Shown in pieces: positions 41,863 through 50,341 of a stretch of 64,000 nucleotides of DNA. The position numbers and the translations under genes were made by a program. Within the stretch, counting starts at the first letter, position 1. Each line of letters starts with the position of its first letter. The stretch is from Clostridium fallax (lineage in GTDB: Bacteria > Bacillota > Clostridia > Clostridiales > Clostridiaceae). Location: contig NZ_FQVM01000012.1 of assembly GCF_900129365.1 (NCBI RefSeq), forward strand, positions 9,571 to 73,570, written 5' to 3'. The notes below the pieces were generated by a model, which made no database searches, had not been told where the DNA came from, and saw only the letters and a list, made by a program, of their open reading frames with translations.

Positions 41863-44484
41863 ATGAGGTTATTAAATGAGAAAATCTTTGAAGGTAGAAA
41901 CATTTATTCTCACAAAAAAGTTATAAGAATAGATATAGATTTAGAAGGATACTCTGATATACCAACAAAGGATATTCCTAATTTTAATTATAATATTTTG
42001 AAAATAGTACCAGAGCTTAAAAAACATAGATGTGGAATAGATGAAGAAGGTGGATTTGTAAAAAGATTAAATGAAGGTACCTATTTAGCACATGTATGTG
42101 AGCATATAATAATTGGATTACAAAATTCTTTAGATATAGATGTGGTTTATGGAAAAGCTAGGGAGATTCAAGGTGATATTTACTATATAATATTCCAATA
42201 TGAATATGAAAGATTAGGTATTGCTTGTGCTAATTTAGCTATAGATATTATAAATAGTTTAATATCTAATATACCAATAAATATAGAAGATAGAATTAGT
42301 ATATTAAAGAAAATAAAAAATGAAGAAATACTAGGACCTAGTACTAGAGCTATTTGTGAAGCAGCTAAGAAAAGAAATCTTCCAGTTTTAAAATTAGGCG
42401 ATAGTGGTATGTATCAAATTGGATATGGAAAGATGGGAAGAGTTTTTGGAGCTACTATAGGTTATGAAACAAAGTGCATAGGGGCAGATATAGCTTGTGA
42501 TAAGGTGCTTACAAAATCATTACTTAAGTGTCAATGTATACCTGTTGCAGAAGGTGGAAAGGTGTATAGTAGCATTAATCTTTTAAATATAGCAGAAAAA
42601 ATAGGATATCCGGTAGTATTAAAGCCTCAATTTGGAAGTAAAGGCAAAGGGGTAATATTAAATATAAAAAATCAAAAAGAACTTTTAAAAGCCTATAATA
42701 AGGCTTTAAAAGAATATAAGGATATAATGATAGAAAAATATTTTATTGGGGAAGACTATAGGGTTTTAGTAGTTAATTATGAAGTTGTAGCAGTTTCAAA
42801 AAGAATACCTCCATTTATAATAGGAGATGGTGAAAAAACTATTAAAGAACTTATTAAAGAGCTTAATTCAGATGATAAAAGAGGAGAAAATCATGAAAAG
42901 CCCTTAACTAAAGTAAAGATAGATGAGGAGCTACTAAAAATATTAGAACAGCAAGAGCTAAATATATTTAGTGTACCTTTGAAAGGTGAAAAAATTAAAT
43001 TAAGATATAATGCTAATTTATCTACTGGAGGTATTGCAGAAGATTATACAGATGTAATAAGTGATGAAAATAAAGAAATATGTATTAGAGCTGCAAAAAC
43101 TATAGGTCTAGATATATGTGGAATAGATATATCTACAAATGATATTTCAAAATCATTAAAAGAAAATGGAATAATTGTAGAGGTAAATGCGGCACCAGGA
43201 ATTAGAATGCATCAGTATCCTAGTAAGGGTGAAAAAAGAGATGTAGCTTTATCTATTGTTGATATGATGTATGATAATAATCCATATAATATACCTGTAA
43301 TATCTGTTACTGGTACAAATGGAAAAACTACAACTACAAGGCTTATAAATTTTGTATTATCTAAAAAAGGATATAAAGTGGGAATGACAAGTACCTCAGG
43401 AATTTCTATAGATAATAAATATATAGATTATGGTGATGATACTGGAGCAGATAGTGCAAAAACAATTCTTTTAAATAAAGATGTAGATATTGCAGTTTTA
43501 GAGACTGCAAGAGGTGGCATGATAAAAAAAGGATTAGCTTATGATTTGGCAGATGTTGGGATAATAACTAATATAACAGAAGATCACTTAGGAATAGATG
43601 AAATTGAAAATATAGAGGATTTAGCTTTCGTAAAATCTTTAGTATTAGAAGCGGTAAAGAAAGATGGGTATGCTGTTATAAATGGAGATGATCCTTATAG
43701 TTTAAGTATATTAGATAGAGTAAAATCAAAAAAAATTTTCTTTTCACAAAATAAAAACAATAAATTCTTAAGAGAAAATATAGAAAGTGGAAATCCAGGT
43801 GTATATATAGATGGAGAGGCAATATATGTTGAAAATAATAAAAAGATATACAAGATATGTAATATAAATGATGTGAAAATAAGTTTAAAAGGAGCGCTTA
43901 CTTATAATTTATATAATGCTATGGCAGCTTGTGCAGCATTAGTAGCTTTAAATGTAGATTATTGTTTAATAGCTAAAGGACTTAAGGAGTTTACCTGTGA
44001 TGAGAAAGATAATCCGGGAAGGTTTAATCAATACTATATTAATGGAATAAATATAATATTGGATTATGGTCATAACTATGAAGGATATAGAGCGGTATTA
44101 GATGGAGTTAAAAAATTAAATCATAATAATTTAATTGGGGTAATAGGAGTCCCAGGAGATAGAAAAGATAATTTTATAAAAAGCATAGGAACATTAAGTG
44201 GGGATTATTTTGATTATGTATATATAAAAGAAGATAGAGAAAAAAGAGGCCGAAAGTGTGGAGAAGTAGCTAGATTATTAGAATTAGGACTTTGTAAAAA
44301 AATAAGTAAGAGTAAATATAAGATAATATTAGATGAATTAGAAGCTTTAGATTATGCAATAAAAAAAGCTAGTGAAGGAGATACTATAATAGTATTCTTT
44401 GAAGATTTTAAACCTTTATCAAAATATCTAAAGAATTTAGAGGCTTTAAATTTAATAAAAGATAAAAATATTGAAAGTTTATAA
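41863..44484 (+). CDS. cphA: Cyanophycin synthetase CphA
   Basis: An 873-residue synthetase, the usual length. Residues about 1-160 form the N domain, about 200-475 an ATP-grasp domain (VVLKPQFGSKGKGVILN; later VEVNAAPGIRMHQYPSKG), and about 480-870 a Mur-ligase-like domain with the P-loop SVTGTNGKTTTTRLI and DYGHNYEGYRAVLDG. The ATP-grasp domain adds aspartate to the backbone and the Mur-like domain adds arginine to side chains. The gene begins at the base after the cphB stop, with AAGGAGGAAAG inside cphB. Synthesis and breakdown genes are thus cotranscribed, and a terminator follows. Confidence 0.97.
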   Translation: MRLLNEKIFEGRNIYSHKKVIRIDIDLEGYSDIPTKDIPNFNYNILKIVPELKKHRCGIDEEGGFVKRLNEGTYLAHVCEHIIIGLQNSLDIDVVYGKAREIQGDIYYIIFQYEYERLGIACANLAIDIINSLISNIPINIEDRISILKKIKNEEILGPSTRAICEAAKKRNLPVLKLGDSGMYQIGYGKMGRVFGATIGYETKCIGADIACDKVLTKSLLKCQCIPVAEGGKVYSSINLLNIAEKIGYPVVLKPQFGSKGKGVILNIKNQKELLKAYNKALKEYKDIMIEKYFIGEDYRVLVVNYEVVAVSKRIPPFIIGDGEKTIKELIKELNSDDKRGENHEKPLTKVKIDEELLKILEQQELNIFSVPLKGEKIKLRYNANLSTGGIAEDYTDVISDENKEICIRAAKTIGLDICGIDISTNDISKSLKENGIIVEVNAAPGIRMHQYPSKGEKRDVALSIVDMMYDNNPYNIPVISVTGTNGKTTTTRLINFVLSKKGYKVGMTSTSGISIDNKYIDYGDDTGADSAKTILLNKDVDIAVLETARGGMIKKGLAYDLADVGIITNITEDHLGIDEIENIEDLAFVKSLVLEAVKKDGYAVINGDDPYSLSILDRVKSKKIFFSQNKNNKFLRENIESGNPGVYIDGEAIYVENNKKIYKICNINDVKISLKGALTYNLYNAMAACAALVALNVDYCLIAKGLKEFTCDEKDNPGRFNQYYINGINIILDYGHNYEGYRAVLDGVKKLNHNNLIGVIGVPGDRKDNFIKSIGTLSGDYFDYVYIKEDREKRGRKCGEVARLLELGLCKKISKSKYKIILDELEALDYAIKKASEGDTIIVFFEDFKPLSKYLKNLEALNLIKDKNIESL

Positions 44485-44510
44485 GTGATTAATGTAACCT
44501 TTATTCTCAT

Positions 44511-44570
44511 AAAATAAAAACTCTTTTTATAAAAGTTATATATTATAAAAAAGAGTTTTTATTTTATATT
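44511..44570 (+). terminator. Terminator of cphBA
   Basis: An 18-bp stem AAAATAAAAACTCTTTTT (44511-44528) pairs with 44548-44565, ending in TTTTTATTTTATA. Confidence 0.88.
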
Positions 44571-44668
44571 TTTGTATTTATAATTAAGTAAAAGTATTGT
44601 TTTGAAATTAGCAAAAATACATAATATAATTATATAGCAAAGAAGATGCTAAAGAGAGGTAGAATAAA

Positions 44669-45517
44669 ATGAGGATAAAGGCTTATGGAAAAATTAATAT
44701 AGCTTTAGACGTAATTGGAAAAAGAAAAGAAGATGGCTATCATCTTTTAAAAATGATAATGCAAACAATAGATCTTTATGATTCTTTAGACATAAAGCCT
44801 ATAAGAGAAGATAAAATAATAATAAAATGCAATAAACCGTATGTCCCAACAGATGAAAGAAATTTAGCATATAAAGCAGCCAAGCTTTTTAAAGAAACAT
44901 ATAATATAAATAAAGGTGTTTTTATAAATATAGAAAAAAATATACCTATGTCAGCAGGACTAGCAGGTGGCAGTACAGATGCAGCAGCAGTTTTAAAAGG
45001 GATGAATAAAATATTTGATATGAATATAGATGAACATAAACTTATGGAATTAGGAGTAAAGATAGGCGCGGATGTACCTTATTGTATTAAAGGTGGGACA
45101 GCTTTATGTGAAGGTATAGGAGAAGTTATAACTCCATTGAAATCTTTTAAAGACAATATAGTGGTCTTAGTAAAACCTCCTTTTGGGGTCTCTACTAAAG
45201 AAGTTTATGGTGATTTGGATTTAAATAAGGTATTCAAGCATGTAGAAGTTGAAAAAATAATAGACTATATAGATAAAGATGATTTAAAAGGTGTCTGTGA
45301 AAATATGAAAAATATTTTGGAGAATGTAACATTAAGAAATTATCCTACTATAAGAGGAATCAAAAAAAATATGTGGATTAACGGATCAGTAGGGGTTATG
45401 ATGAGTGGTAGTGGGCCTACTGTCTTTGCTTTCTTTGAAGATATGGTAAAGGCTCAAAGATGTTATGATAATATGAAAAAAAAATATAAAGATGTTTTTA
45501 TAACTAGAACTATTTAA
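44669..45517 (+). CDS. ispE: 4-diphosphocytidyl-2-C-methyl-D-erythritol kinase IspE
   Basis: A 282-residue GHMP kinase. KAYGKINIALDVIGKRKEDGYH is the substrate-binding start, PMSAGLAGGSTDAAAVLKG the ATP-binding glycine loop and VGVMMSGSGPTVFAFFE the third GHMP motif. IspE phosphorylates CDP-methylerythritol in the non-mevalonate isoprenoid pathway. Its place before spoIIR is a common clostridial order. AGAGAGGTAG is the ribosome binding site. No other pathway gene is in the window. Confidence 0.97.
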   Translation: MRIKAYGKINIALDVIGKRKEDGYHLLKMIMQTIDLYDSLDIKPIREDKIIIKCNKPYVPTDERNLAYKAAKLFKETYNINKGVFINIEKNIPMSAGLAGGSTDAAAVLKGMNKIFDMNIDEHKLMELGVKIGADVPYCIKGGTALCEGIGEVITPLKSFKDNIVVLVKPPFGVSTKEVYGDLDLNKVFKHVEVEKIIDYIDKDDLKGVCENMKNILENVTLRNYPTIRGIKKNMWINGSVGVMMSGSGPTVFAFFEDMVKAQRCYDNMKKKYKDVFITRTI

Positions 45518-45586
45518 AAATTTTAATATATATGAATATACTAAGACCTTCTTGTTAATAATTAAAATATCAAGGGGGTTTTAGTT

Positions 45587-46297
45587 TTGAAAAAAAAGTA
45601 TATTTTATTTATAGGTTTAATAATATTATTATTGTTTATAATAATTAATCCATTGAAGAATTTTAAAAATAATTTTATAGAAGAAGAGTCAATAATTACT
45701 TCAGAAGAATTAAAAGAAAAGTTAATAAGATTTCATGTAATAGCTAATAGTGATAGTGATAAAGACCAAGATTTAAAGCTTAAAGTTAGAGATGAAATCA
45801 TAAAATATATATCACCTAAATTAAAAAATTCTAAATCTTTAGCTGAATCCAGAAACTTATTATTAAGTGAAGATGAAAAAATAAAGGATATTGCAAAAAA
45901 ATGTATAAAAGATAATGGTTATGACTATAAAGTAGAAAGTAGTTTAGGTATGGCAAATTTCCCGGTAAAAAATTATGGTAACATAACTTTACCACAAGGA
46001 GAATATGAAGCTTATAGAGTGATAATAGGAAGTGGACAAGGGCAAAATTGGTGGTGTGTTATGTTTCCACCGTTATGTTTTGTAGATGTAACTAATGGAC
46101 AAGTAGCTATAGATGAAACAGAAAAAACTATGAAGAAAGTTTTATCTGAAAATGAATATTCTAAAATAAATAATTTAAAAGAAAAAGACGATGGTAAGTT
46201 AAAGAAGATTGATAATAAAGAAAATAAGAAAGGAAAAATTAAAATTAAATTTAAAATAGGAGAAGTACTATCAGGACTTATTGAAAATAATAAATAA
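45587..46297 (+). CDS. spoIIR: Stage II sporulation protein R
   Basis: A 236-residue secreted signalling protein. An N-terminal hydrophobic segment (about 4-20) is followed by the conserved LIRFHVIANSDSDKDQDLKL, SLAESRNLL, a central YGNITLPQGEYEAYRVIIG and QNWWCVMFPPLCFVD. SpoIIR is made in the forespore and triggers SpoIIGA in the mother cell to process pro-sigma-E. TTG at 45587 follows AAGGGGG. The C terminus is a long Lys-rich tail, longer than the conserved part requires. I could not find a clear sigma-F promoter in the short upstream gap. Confidence 0.95.
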   Translation: MKKKYILFIGLIILLLFIIINPLKNFKNNFIEEESIITSEELKEKLIRFHVIANSDSDKDQDLKLKVRDEIIKYISPKLKNSKSLAESRNLLLSEDEKIKDIAKKCIKDNGYDYKVESSLGMANFPVKNYGNITLPQGEYEAYRVIIGSGQGQNWWCVMFPPLCFVDVTNGQVAIDETEKTMKKVLSENEYSKINNLKEKDDGKLKKIDNKENKKGKIKIKFKIGEVLSGLIENNK

Positions 46298-46364
46298 TCC
46301 TTTATAGGTAAAAATACTTTCTTGTATTGATAGGTTCAAAAAGTTATAATATTAATTAGTCCAT

Positions 46365-46400
46365 AAGGATAATGTCTAAATAGACAATATCCTTTTTGTT
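46365..46400 (+). terminator. Terminator of spoIIR
   Basis: AAGGATAATGTCT (46365-46377) pairs with AGACAATATCCTT (46382-46394) with one mismatch, followed by TTTGTT. Confidence 0.82.
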
Positions 46401-46450
46401 ATTGTATGCAAAAATAATTATTTTAATAACTAATTTTAGGAGGAAATAGT

Positions 46451-47440
46451 ATGACTAGAGCATTAGCCATGGTATCAGGTGGATTAGATAGTATATTAGC
46501 AGCAAAGCTTGTTAAAGATCAAGGAATAGAAGTAATAGCAATATGTTTTAAATCATATTTTTTTAATGAAGAAAATGCAAAAAGAATGTGCGCTCAAATA
46601 GATGTACCTTTAGAGGTAGTAGATTTTTCAGAAGAACATTTTGGTATGGTAAGAAATCCAAAGCACGGATATGGAAAGAATATGAATCCTTGTATAGATT
46701 GTCATGCTATGATGATGAAATATACAGGAGAATTATTAAAGAAGTTTAATGCTGATTTTATAATAACTGGAGAAATTTTAAATCAAAGACCAATGTCTCA
46801 AAACAAAAGAGCCTTAGAAGAAGTTAAGAAAGAATCAGGATTTAGTGATAAGATATTAAGACCTCTTTGTGCAAAGGTATTAGAACCAACACAAATGGAG
46901 TTAGATGGAATAGTGGATAGAGAAAGGTTACTAGGAATATCTGGTAGATCAAGAACTGAACAAATGGATTTAGCTAAAAAATGGGGAATAAAGGATTATC
47001 CATCACCAGCAGGTGGATGTAAACTTACAGAACCTAATTATGCTGCAAGGCTAAAGGATTTAGTGAATAAAGTAGAAGAAATAGAAGAAGATGATTTAGA
47101 AATATTAAAATATGGTAGACATATAAGAGAGAATGATAATTGTAAAATAATAGTTGCAAGAACGGAAGTGGAAGCTTCTGAAATAAAAAAATTATTAAAA
47201 GAAGATGATTTAGTATTTTTCCCTAATAAATATATGGGTGCAATGGTTATATTAAGGGGAGAGCCTAAAGAATCAGATATAGAACTTGCTGCAAAAATTT
47301 CAGCAAGATATAGTAAAGGTAAAGATGAAGAACAGGTAGAGATAAAATATGGTAGAAAAGAAAGTGGATTTGATAAAACCATAATTGTACAACCTGCTAA
47401 GGACGAAGAATTAGTTAAGTTAATGATAAAGGTTGATTAA
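46451..47440 (+). CDS. PP-loop ATPase with MnmA-like cysteines and C-terminal NFACT-R domain, probable tRNA thiolase
   Basis: A 329-residue protein. MVSGGLDSILAAKL is the PP-loop of ATP pyrophosphatases. NPCIDCHAMMMK gives C81 and C84, and PSPAGGCKLT gives C190, matching the cysteine placing of MnmA/TtcA-type tRNA sulfur transferases. Residues about 210-310 (GRHIRENDNCKIIVARTEVE) resemble the NFACT-R RNA-binding domain in place of the THUMP or OB parts of other thiolases. It is often labelled ThiI-like or tRNA methyltransferase, but the exact tRNA position is not established. AGGAGGAAA precedes ATG. DUF1934 follows after 15 bases in the same unit. Confidence 0.8.
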   Translation: MTRALAMVSGGLDSILAAKLVKDQGIEVIAICFKSYFFNEENAKRMCAQIDVPLEVVDFSEEHFGMVRNPKHGYGKNMNPCIDCHAMMMKYTGELLKKFNADFIITGEILNQRPMSQNKRALEEVKKESGFSDKILRPLCAKVLEPTQMELDGIVDRERLLGISGRSRTEQMDLAKKWGIKDYPSPAGGCKLTEPNYAARLKDLVNKVEEIEEDDLEILKYGRHIRENDNCKIIVARTEVEASEIKKLLKEDDLVFFPNKYMGAMVILRGEPKESDIELAAKISARYSKGKDEEQVEIKYGRKESGFDKTIIVQPAKDEELVKLMIKVD

Positions 47441-47455
47441 TGGGAGAGAAGTTTT

Positions 47456-47884
47456 ATGAAAAAGAAAGCATTAATATCTATAAGTAGTTGTCAAAATGAT
47501 GATTCACAAGATTCAATAGAAGTTGTTACTCCAGGAGAGTTTCATATAACAGAGGAAGGCTTTGAAGCTTGCTATGATGAAACAGAAATATCTGGCATGG
47601 AAGGAACTAAAACAAAATTATTAATATGTAAAGATTTTGTAAAGCTTCAAAGAGAAGGTACTACTTCTACAGAAATGAGTTTTGAAAGAGATAGTAGTTC
47701 TGTAAGTCTTTATAACACACCTTATGGAATGTTAGAACTTAAAATTAATACAAAAGATCTTCAAGTGAATGTTGATAAAGAAGGTGGAGATGTAGCTATA
47801 AGATATAATTTAAGCGTAGCAGGACAAGAACCTCAATATACTGAACTTAAGATTAATATAAAAGCTCAAAATATAGATAATTAG
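47456..47884 (+). CDS. DUF1934 (YwiB-like) beta-barrel protein
   Basis: A 142-residue cytosolic protein matching DUF1934: SIEVVTPGEFHITEEGFEAC, YDETEISGMEGTKTKLLIC, and YNTPYGMLELKINTKDLQVN followed by IRYNLSVAGQEPQYTELKI. The fold is a lipocalin-like small barrel of unknown ligand. In several Firmicutes it sits before pyrG and near argS or rpoE, as here. GGGAGAGAAG precedes ATG. A terminator follows. Confidence 0.88.
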   Translation: MKKKALISISSCQNDDSQDSIEVVTPGEFHITEEGFEACYDETEISGMEGTKTKLLICKDFVKLQREGTTSTEMSFERDSSSVSLYNTPYGMLELKINTKDLQVNVDKEGGDVAIRYNLSVAGQEPQYTELKINIKAQNIDN

Positions 47885-47912
47885 AAATAAAATATAAATT
47901 AATATTTTTTTT

Positions 47913-47952
47913 ATATCTACTAAACTCTAAGTTTGGTAGATATTTTTTTATA
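47913..47952 (+). terminator. Terminator after DUF1934
   Basis: A 13-bp stem ATATCTACTAAAC / GTTTGGTAGATAT (one G-U) with loop TCTAA is followed by TTTTTTT. Confidence 0.9.
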
Positions 47953-48017
47953 AATGGGATAAAAAGTAAAGTATTGGACAATACTTTAGATAATAATTAT
48001 TATCAAGGAGTGTTAAA

Positions 48018-48302
48018 TTGGTAAAGTATATAAGGATATTAAATATATTATGTAATTATTATGGGATAAAAAGTGAAAAAATAGATACTATTTTAGTAAA
48101 TCGTGAAAATAAATTTTTGATACTCTTAATATTTAAGAATTACAATTGTGCTAATAAAGAAATACTTACAAAAATAATGAATGAATATAGTTGGAGAAGT
48201 ATAAGTTATAATATGAAAAAGGCAGAAGAAAAATTTTTTATAAATAGAGACTTTAGAGAAAAATATTTTGAAATTGAAAACGTAGTCGAAAAAATTTTAT
48301 AA
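48018..48302 (+). CDS. Small protein resembling DnaA domain IV (DNA-binding helix-turn-helix)
   Basis: A 94-residue helical protein starting at TTG behind CAAGGAGTG. The layout ILNILCNYYGIKSEKIDTIL, then NRENKFLILLIF, then MNEYSWRSISYNMKKAEEKF and a final acidic helix, follows the order of the DnaA C-terminal domain (V-x-x-Y-Y-x-I; R-x-x-I-x-x-x-R; F-G-G-R-D-H-T-T-V-x-x-A-x-x-K-I). The GGRDHTTV signature is only faintly kept (YSWRSISYNM, one Arg). It could be a relic, an anti-DnaA-like regulator or an unrelated helical bundle. It sits alone before pyrG. Assignment is by eye. Confidence 0.5.
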   Translation: MVKYIRILNILCNYYGIKSEKIDTILVNRENKFLILLIFKNYNCANKEILTKIMNEYSWRSISYNMKKAEEKFFINRDFREKYFEIENVVEKIL

Positions 48303-48477
48303 AAAATCTTAAAAAAGTACTAGAAATAGAAAAAAAGATGTGTTAAAATGATTTCTATGTTATTAAGGCAATAAAAAACCCATTTTATATTGAAGGGTAA
48401 TTATTATTATAATGTTAAATAATTAGAATGTCAATATAAATTTAAATAAAATGTTAATAGTGGAGGGGAAGTAGATT
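48303..48477 (+). promoter_or_regulatory. pyrG leader region
   Basis: A 175-base leader with a probable -10 box TTAAAAT near 48344 and A/T-rich sequence up to the GGAGGGG ribosome binding site. I do not see the terminator hairpin of the classical CTP-sensing pyrG attenuator. Confidence 0.4.
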
Positions 48478-50082
48478 ATGAAAAATACTAAATATGTATT
48501 TGTAACTGGTGGCGTTGTTTCTTCATTAGGTAAAGGAATTACAGCTGCTTCACTAGGTAGGCTATTAAAAAACAGAGGATTAAAGGTAAGTATTCAAAAA
48601 TTTGATCCTTATTTAAATGTAGATCCAGGTACAATGAGTCCGTATCAGCATGGTGAAGTTTTTGTAACAGATGATGGGGCGGAGACAGACCTAGATTTAG
48701 GACACTATGAAAGATTTATAGATGAAAATTTAACTCAAAATTCAAATGTTACAGCAGGAAGAGTATACTGGTCAGTTATTTCTAAAGAAAGAAGAGGAGA
48801 ATATTTAGGCGGAACTGTACAAGTTATACCTCATATAACTAATGCTATAAAAGAAAGAGTGTATAAAGTTGGAAAAGAAAAAGATATAGATGTTGTTATA
48901 ACAGAAATTGGTGGAACAATAGGTGATATAGAATCATTACCATTTTTAGAGGCTATAAGACAAATACAGTATGAAGTTGGTAGAGAAAATGTATGTTTTA
49001 TCCATGTAACTTTAGTTCCTTATTTAGGAAAAGCAGGAGAACTTAAAACAAAACCTACTCAACATTCAGTAAAAGAGCTTAGAAGTATAGGAATACAACC
49101 GGATATAATTGTATGTAGATCAGAAAAGGAATTATCTAAGGAACTAAGAGATAAAATAGGATTATTCTGTAATGTAGAAAGTAGAGCGGTTATACAAAAT
49201 TTGGATGCAGAACATTTATATGCAGTTCCTTTAATGTTACATAAAGAAGGGTTAGATAGATTAGTTTGTGAAAGATTAGGTCTTGGTTGTAGGGATATAG
49301 ATAATACAGAGTGGATTGATATGGTTCATAGAATTACTCATCTAACAAAGAAAACTACAATTGCTTTAGTAGGTAAATATGTAGAACTTCATGATGCTTA
49401 TATATCAGTGGTAGAAGCTTTAAATCACGGTGGATTATATAATGATTCTAATGTTGAAATAAAGTGGATAAATGCTGTAGATTTAACAAAAGATAATTCT
49501 AGTGAATTATTAAAAGATGTGGATGGGATACTAGTTCCAGGTGGATTTGGAGATAGAGGAATAGAAGGTAAAATAGAAGCAATAAGATTTGCAAGGGAAA
49601 ATAAAATACCTTTCCTTGGAATTTGCTTAGGTATGCAATGTGCTGTTATAGAGTTTGCAAGAAATGTATTAGGATATAAAGGGGCTAACTCATCGGAAAT
49701 AGATTCAAAAACTAAGTATCCGGTTATAGATTTAATGCTTGAGCAGCAAGATGTTGAAGATTTAGGTGGAACAATGAGATTAGGATTATATCCTTGCAAA
49801 GTAGAAGAAAATACCTTTACAAAAGATGCTTATAAAGAAAATCTAATTTATGAAAGACATAGACATAGATATGAATTTAATAATGAATATAGAAGCAACT
49901 TAGTAGAGGCAGGAATGAAAATTTCGGGAACATCACCAGATGGAAGATTAGTAGAATGTGTTGAAGTTTCAGATCACCCTTGGTTTGTAGCTGTTCAATT
50001 CCATCCTGAATTAAAGTCAAGACCAAATAGACCACATCCATTATTTAGAGAATTTATAAAGGCTTCCTTAGAAAATAAATAA
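48478..50082 (+). CDS. pyrG: CTP synthase
   Basis: A 534-residue enzyme of typical length. The N-terminal synthetase domain starts FVTGGVVSSLGKGITAASLG and includes KFDPYLNVDPGTMSPYQHGE. The C-terminal glutaminase domain has the nucleophile in FLGICLGMQ and the His/Glu pair in AVQFHPELKSRP. It converts UTP to CTP with glutamine and ATP. GGAGGGG precedes ATG. Monocistronic, with a terminator after it. Confidence 0.98.
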   Translation: MKNTKYVFVTGGVVSSLGKGITAASLGRLLKNRGLKVSIQKFDPYLNVDPGTMSPYQHGEVFVTDDGAETDLDLGHYERFIDENLTQNSNVTAGRVYWSVISKERRGEYLGGTVQVIPHITNAIKERVYKVGKEKDIDVVITEIGGTIGDIESLPFLEAIRQIQYEVGRENVCFIHVTLVPYLGKAGELKTKPTQHSVKELRSIGIQPDIIVCRSEKELSKELRDKIGLFCNVESRAVIQNLDAEHLYAVPLMLHKEGLDRLVCERLGLGCRDIDNTEWIDMVHRITHLTKKTTIALVGKYVELHDAYISVVEALNHGGLYNDSNVEIKWINAVDLTKDNSSELLKDVDGILVPGGFGDRGIEGKIEAIRFARENKIPFLGICLGMQCAVIEFARNVLGYKGANSSEIDSKTKYPVIDLMLEQQDVEDLGGTMRLGLYPCKVEENTFTKDAYKENLIYERHRHRYEFNNEYRSNLVEAGMKISGTSPDGRLVECVEVSDHPWFVAVQFHPELKSRPNRPHPLFREFIKASLENK

Positions 50083-50111
50083 TATAGTTGTATAAAATAT
50101 AGTAAGTTTGG

Positions 50112-50151
50112 GAACAATTTTAGATATTATTCTAAGGTTGTTCTTTTTTTA
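50112..50151 (+). terminator. Terminator of pyrG
   Basis: A 13-bp stem GAACAATTTTAGA / TCTAAGGTTGTTC with two G-U pairs is followed by TTTTTTT. Confidence 0.9.
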
Positions 50152-50341
50152 AACTTAAAAAACAATCTGTTAATTTTGTTATAAAAGAATAAAACACTTG
50201 AAAAAGAAGTATATATGAAGGATAATATATATGCTAGCTTTAAAAGTAACATTCCATATTATTATCTTAGGTTTATATCCTATCATTATTTCTTAGACAC
50301 TTCCTTTTAATTTTCAGCAATATATGTTTGGAGGTGCGGTA

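Noticed and set aside
48303..48477. CTP-sensing attenuator in the pyrG leader
   Set aside because: There is no terminator hairpin with T-run between the likely start of transcription and the ribosome binding site.
49425..49799. A 124-codon open frame on the minus strand opposite pyrG
   Set aside because: It lies wholly inside a conserved enzyme gene, has no ribosome binding site, and its Ser/Leu/Ile-rich product is what the complement of this codon usage gives by default. The 143-codon frame at 40448-40879 opposite sipL is rejected for the same reasons.
50324..50341. ATG at 50324 as the start of rho
   Set aside because: It would include the GGAGGTG ribosome binding site in the coding region; TTG at 50342 has correct spacing. 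The same reasoning removed extended starts of rpmE, ywlE, ctc, the RusA-like gene and the glycosyltransferase at 20027.
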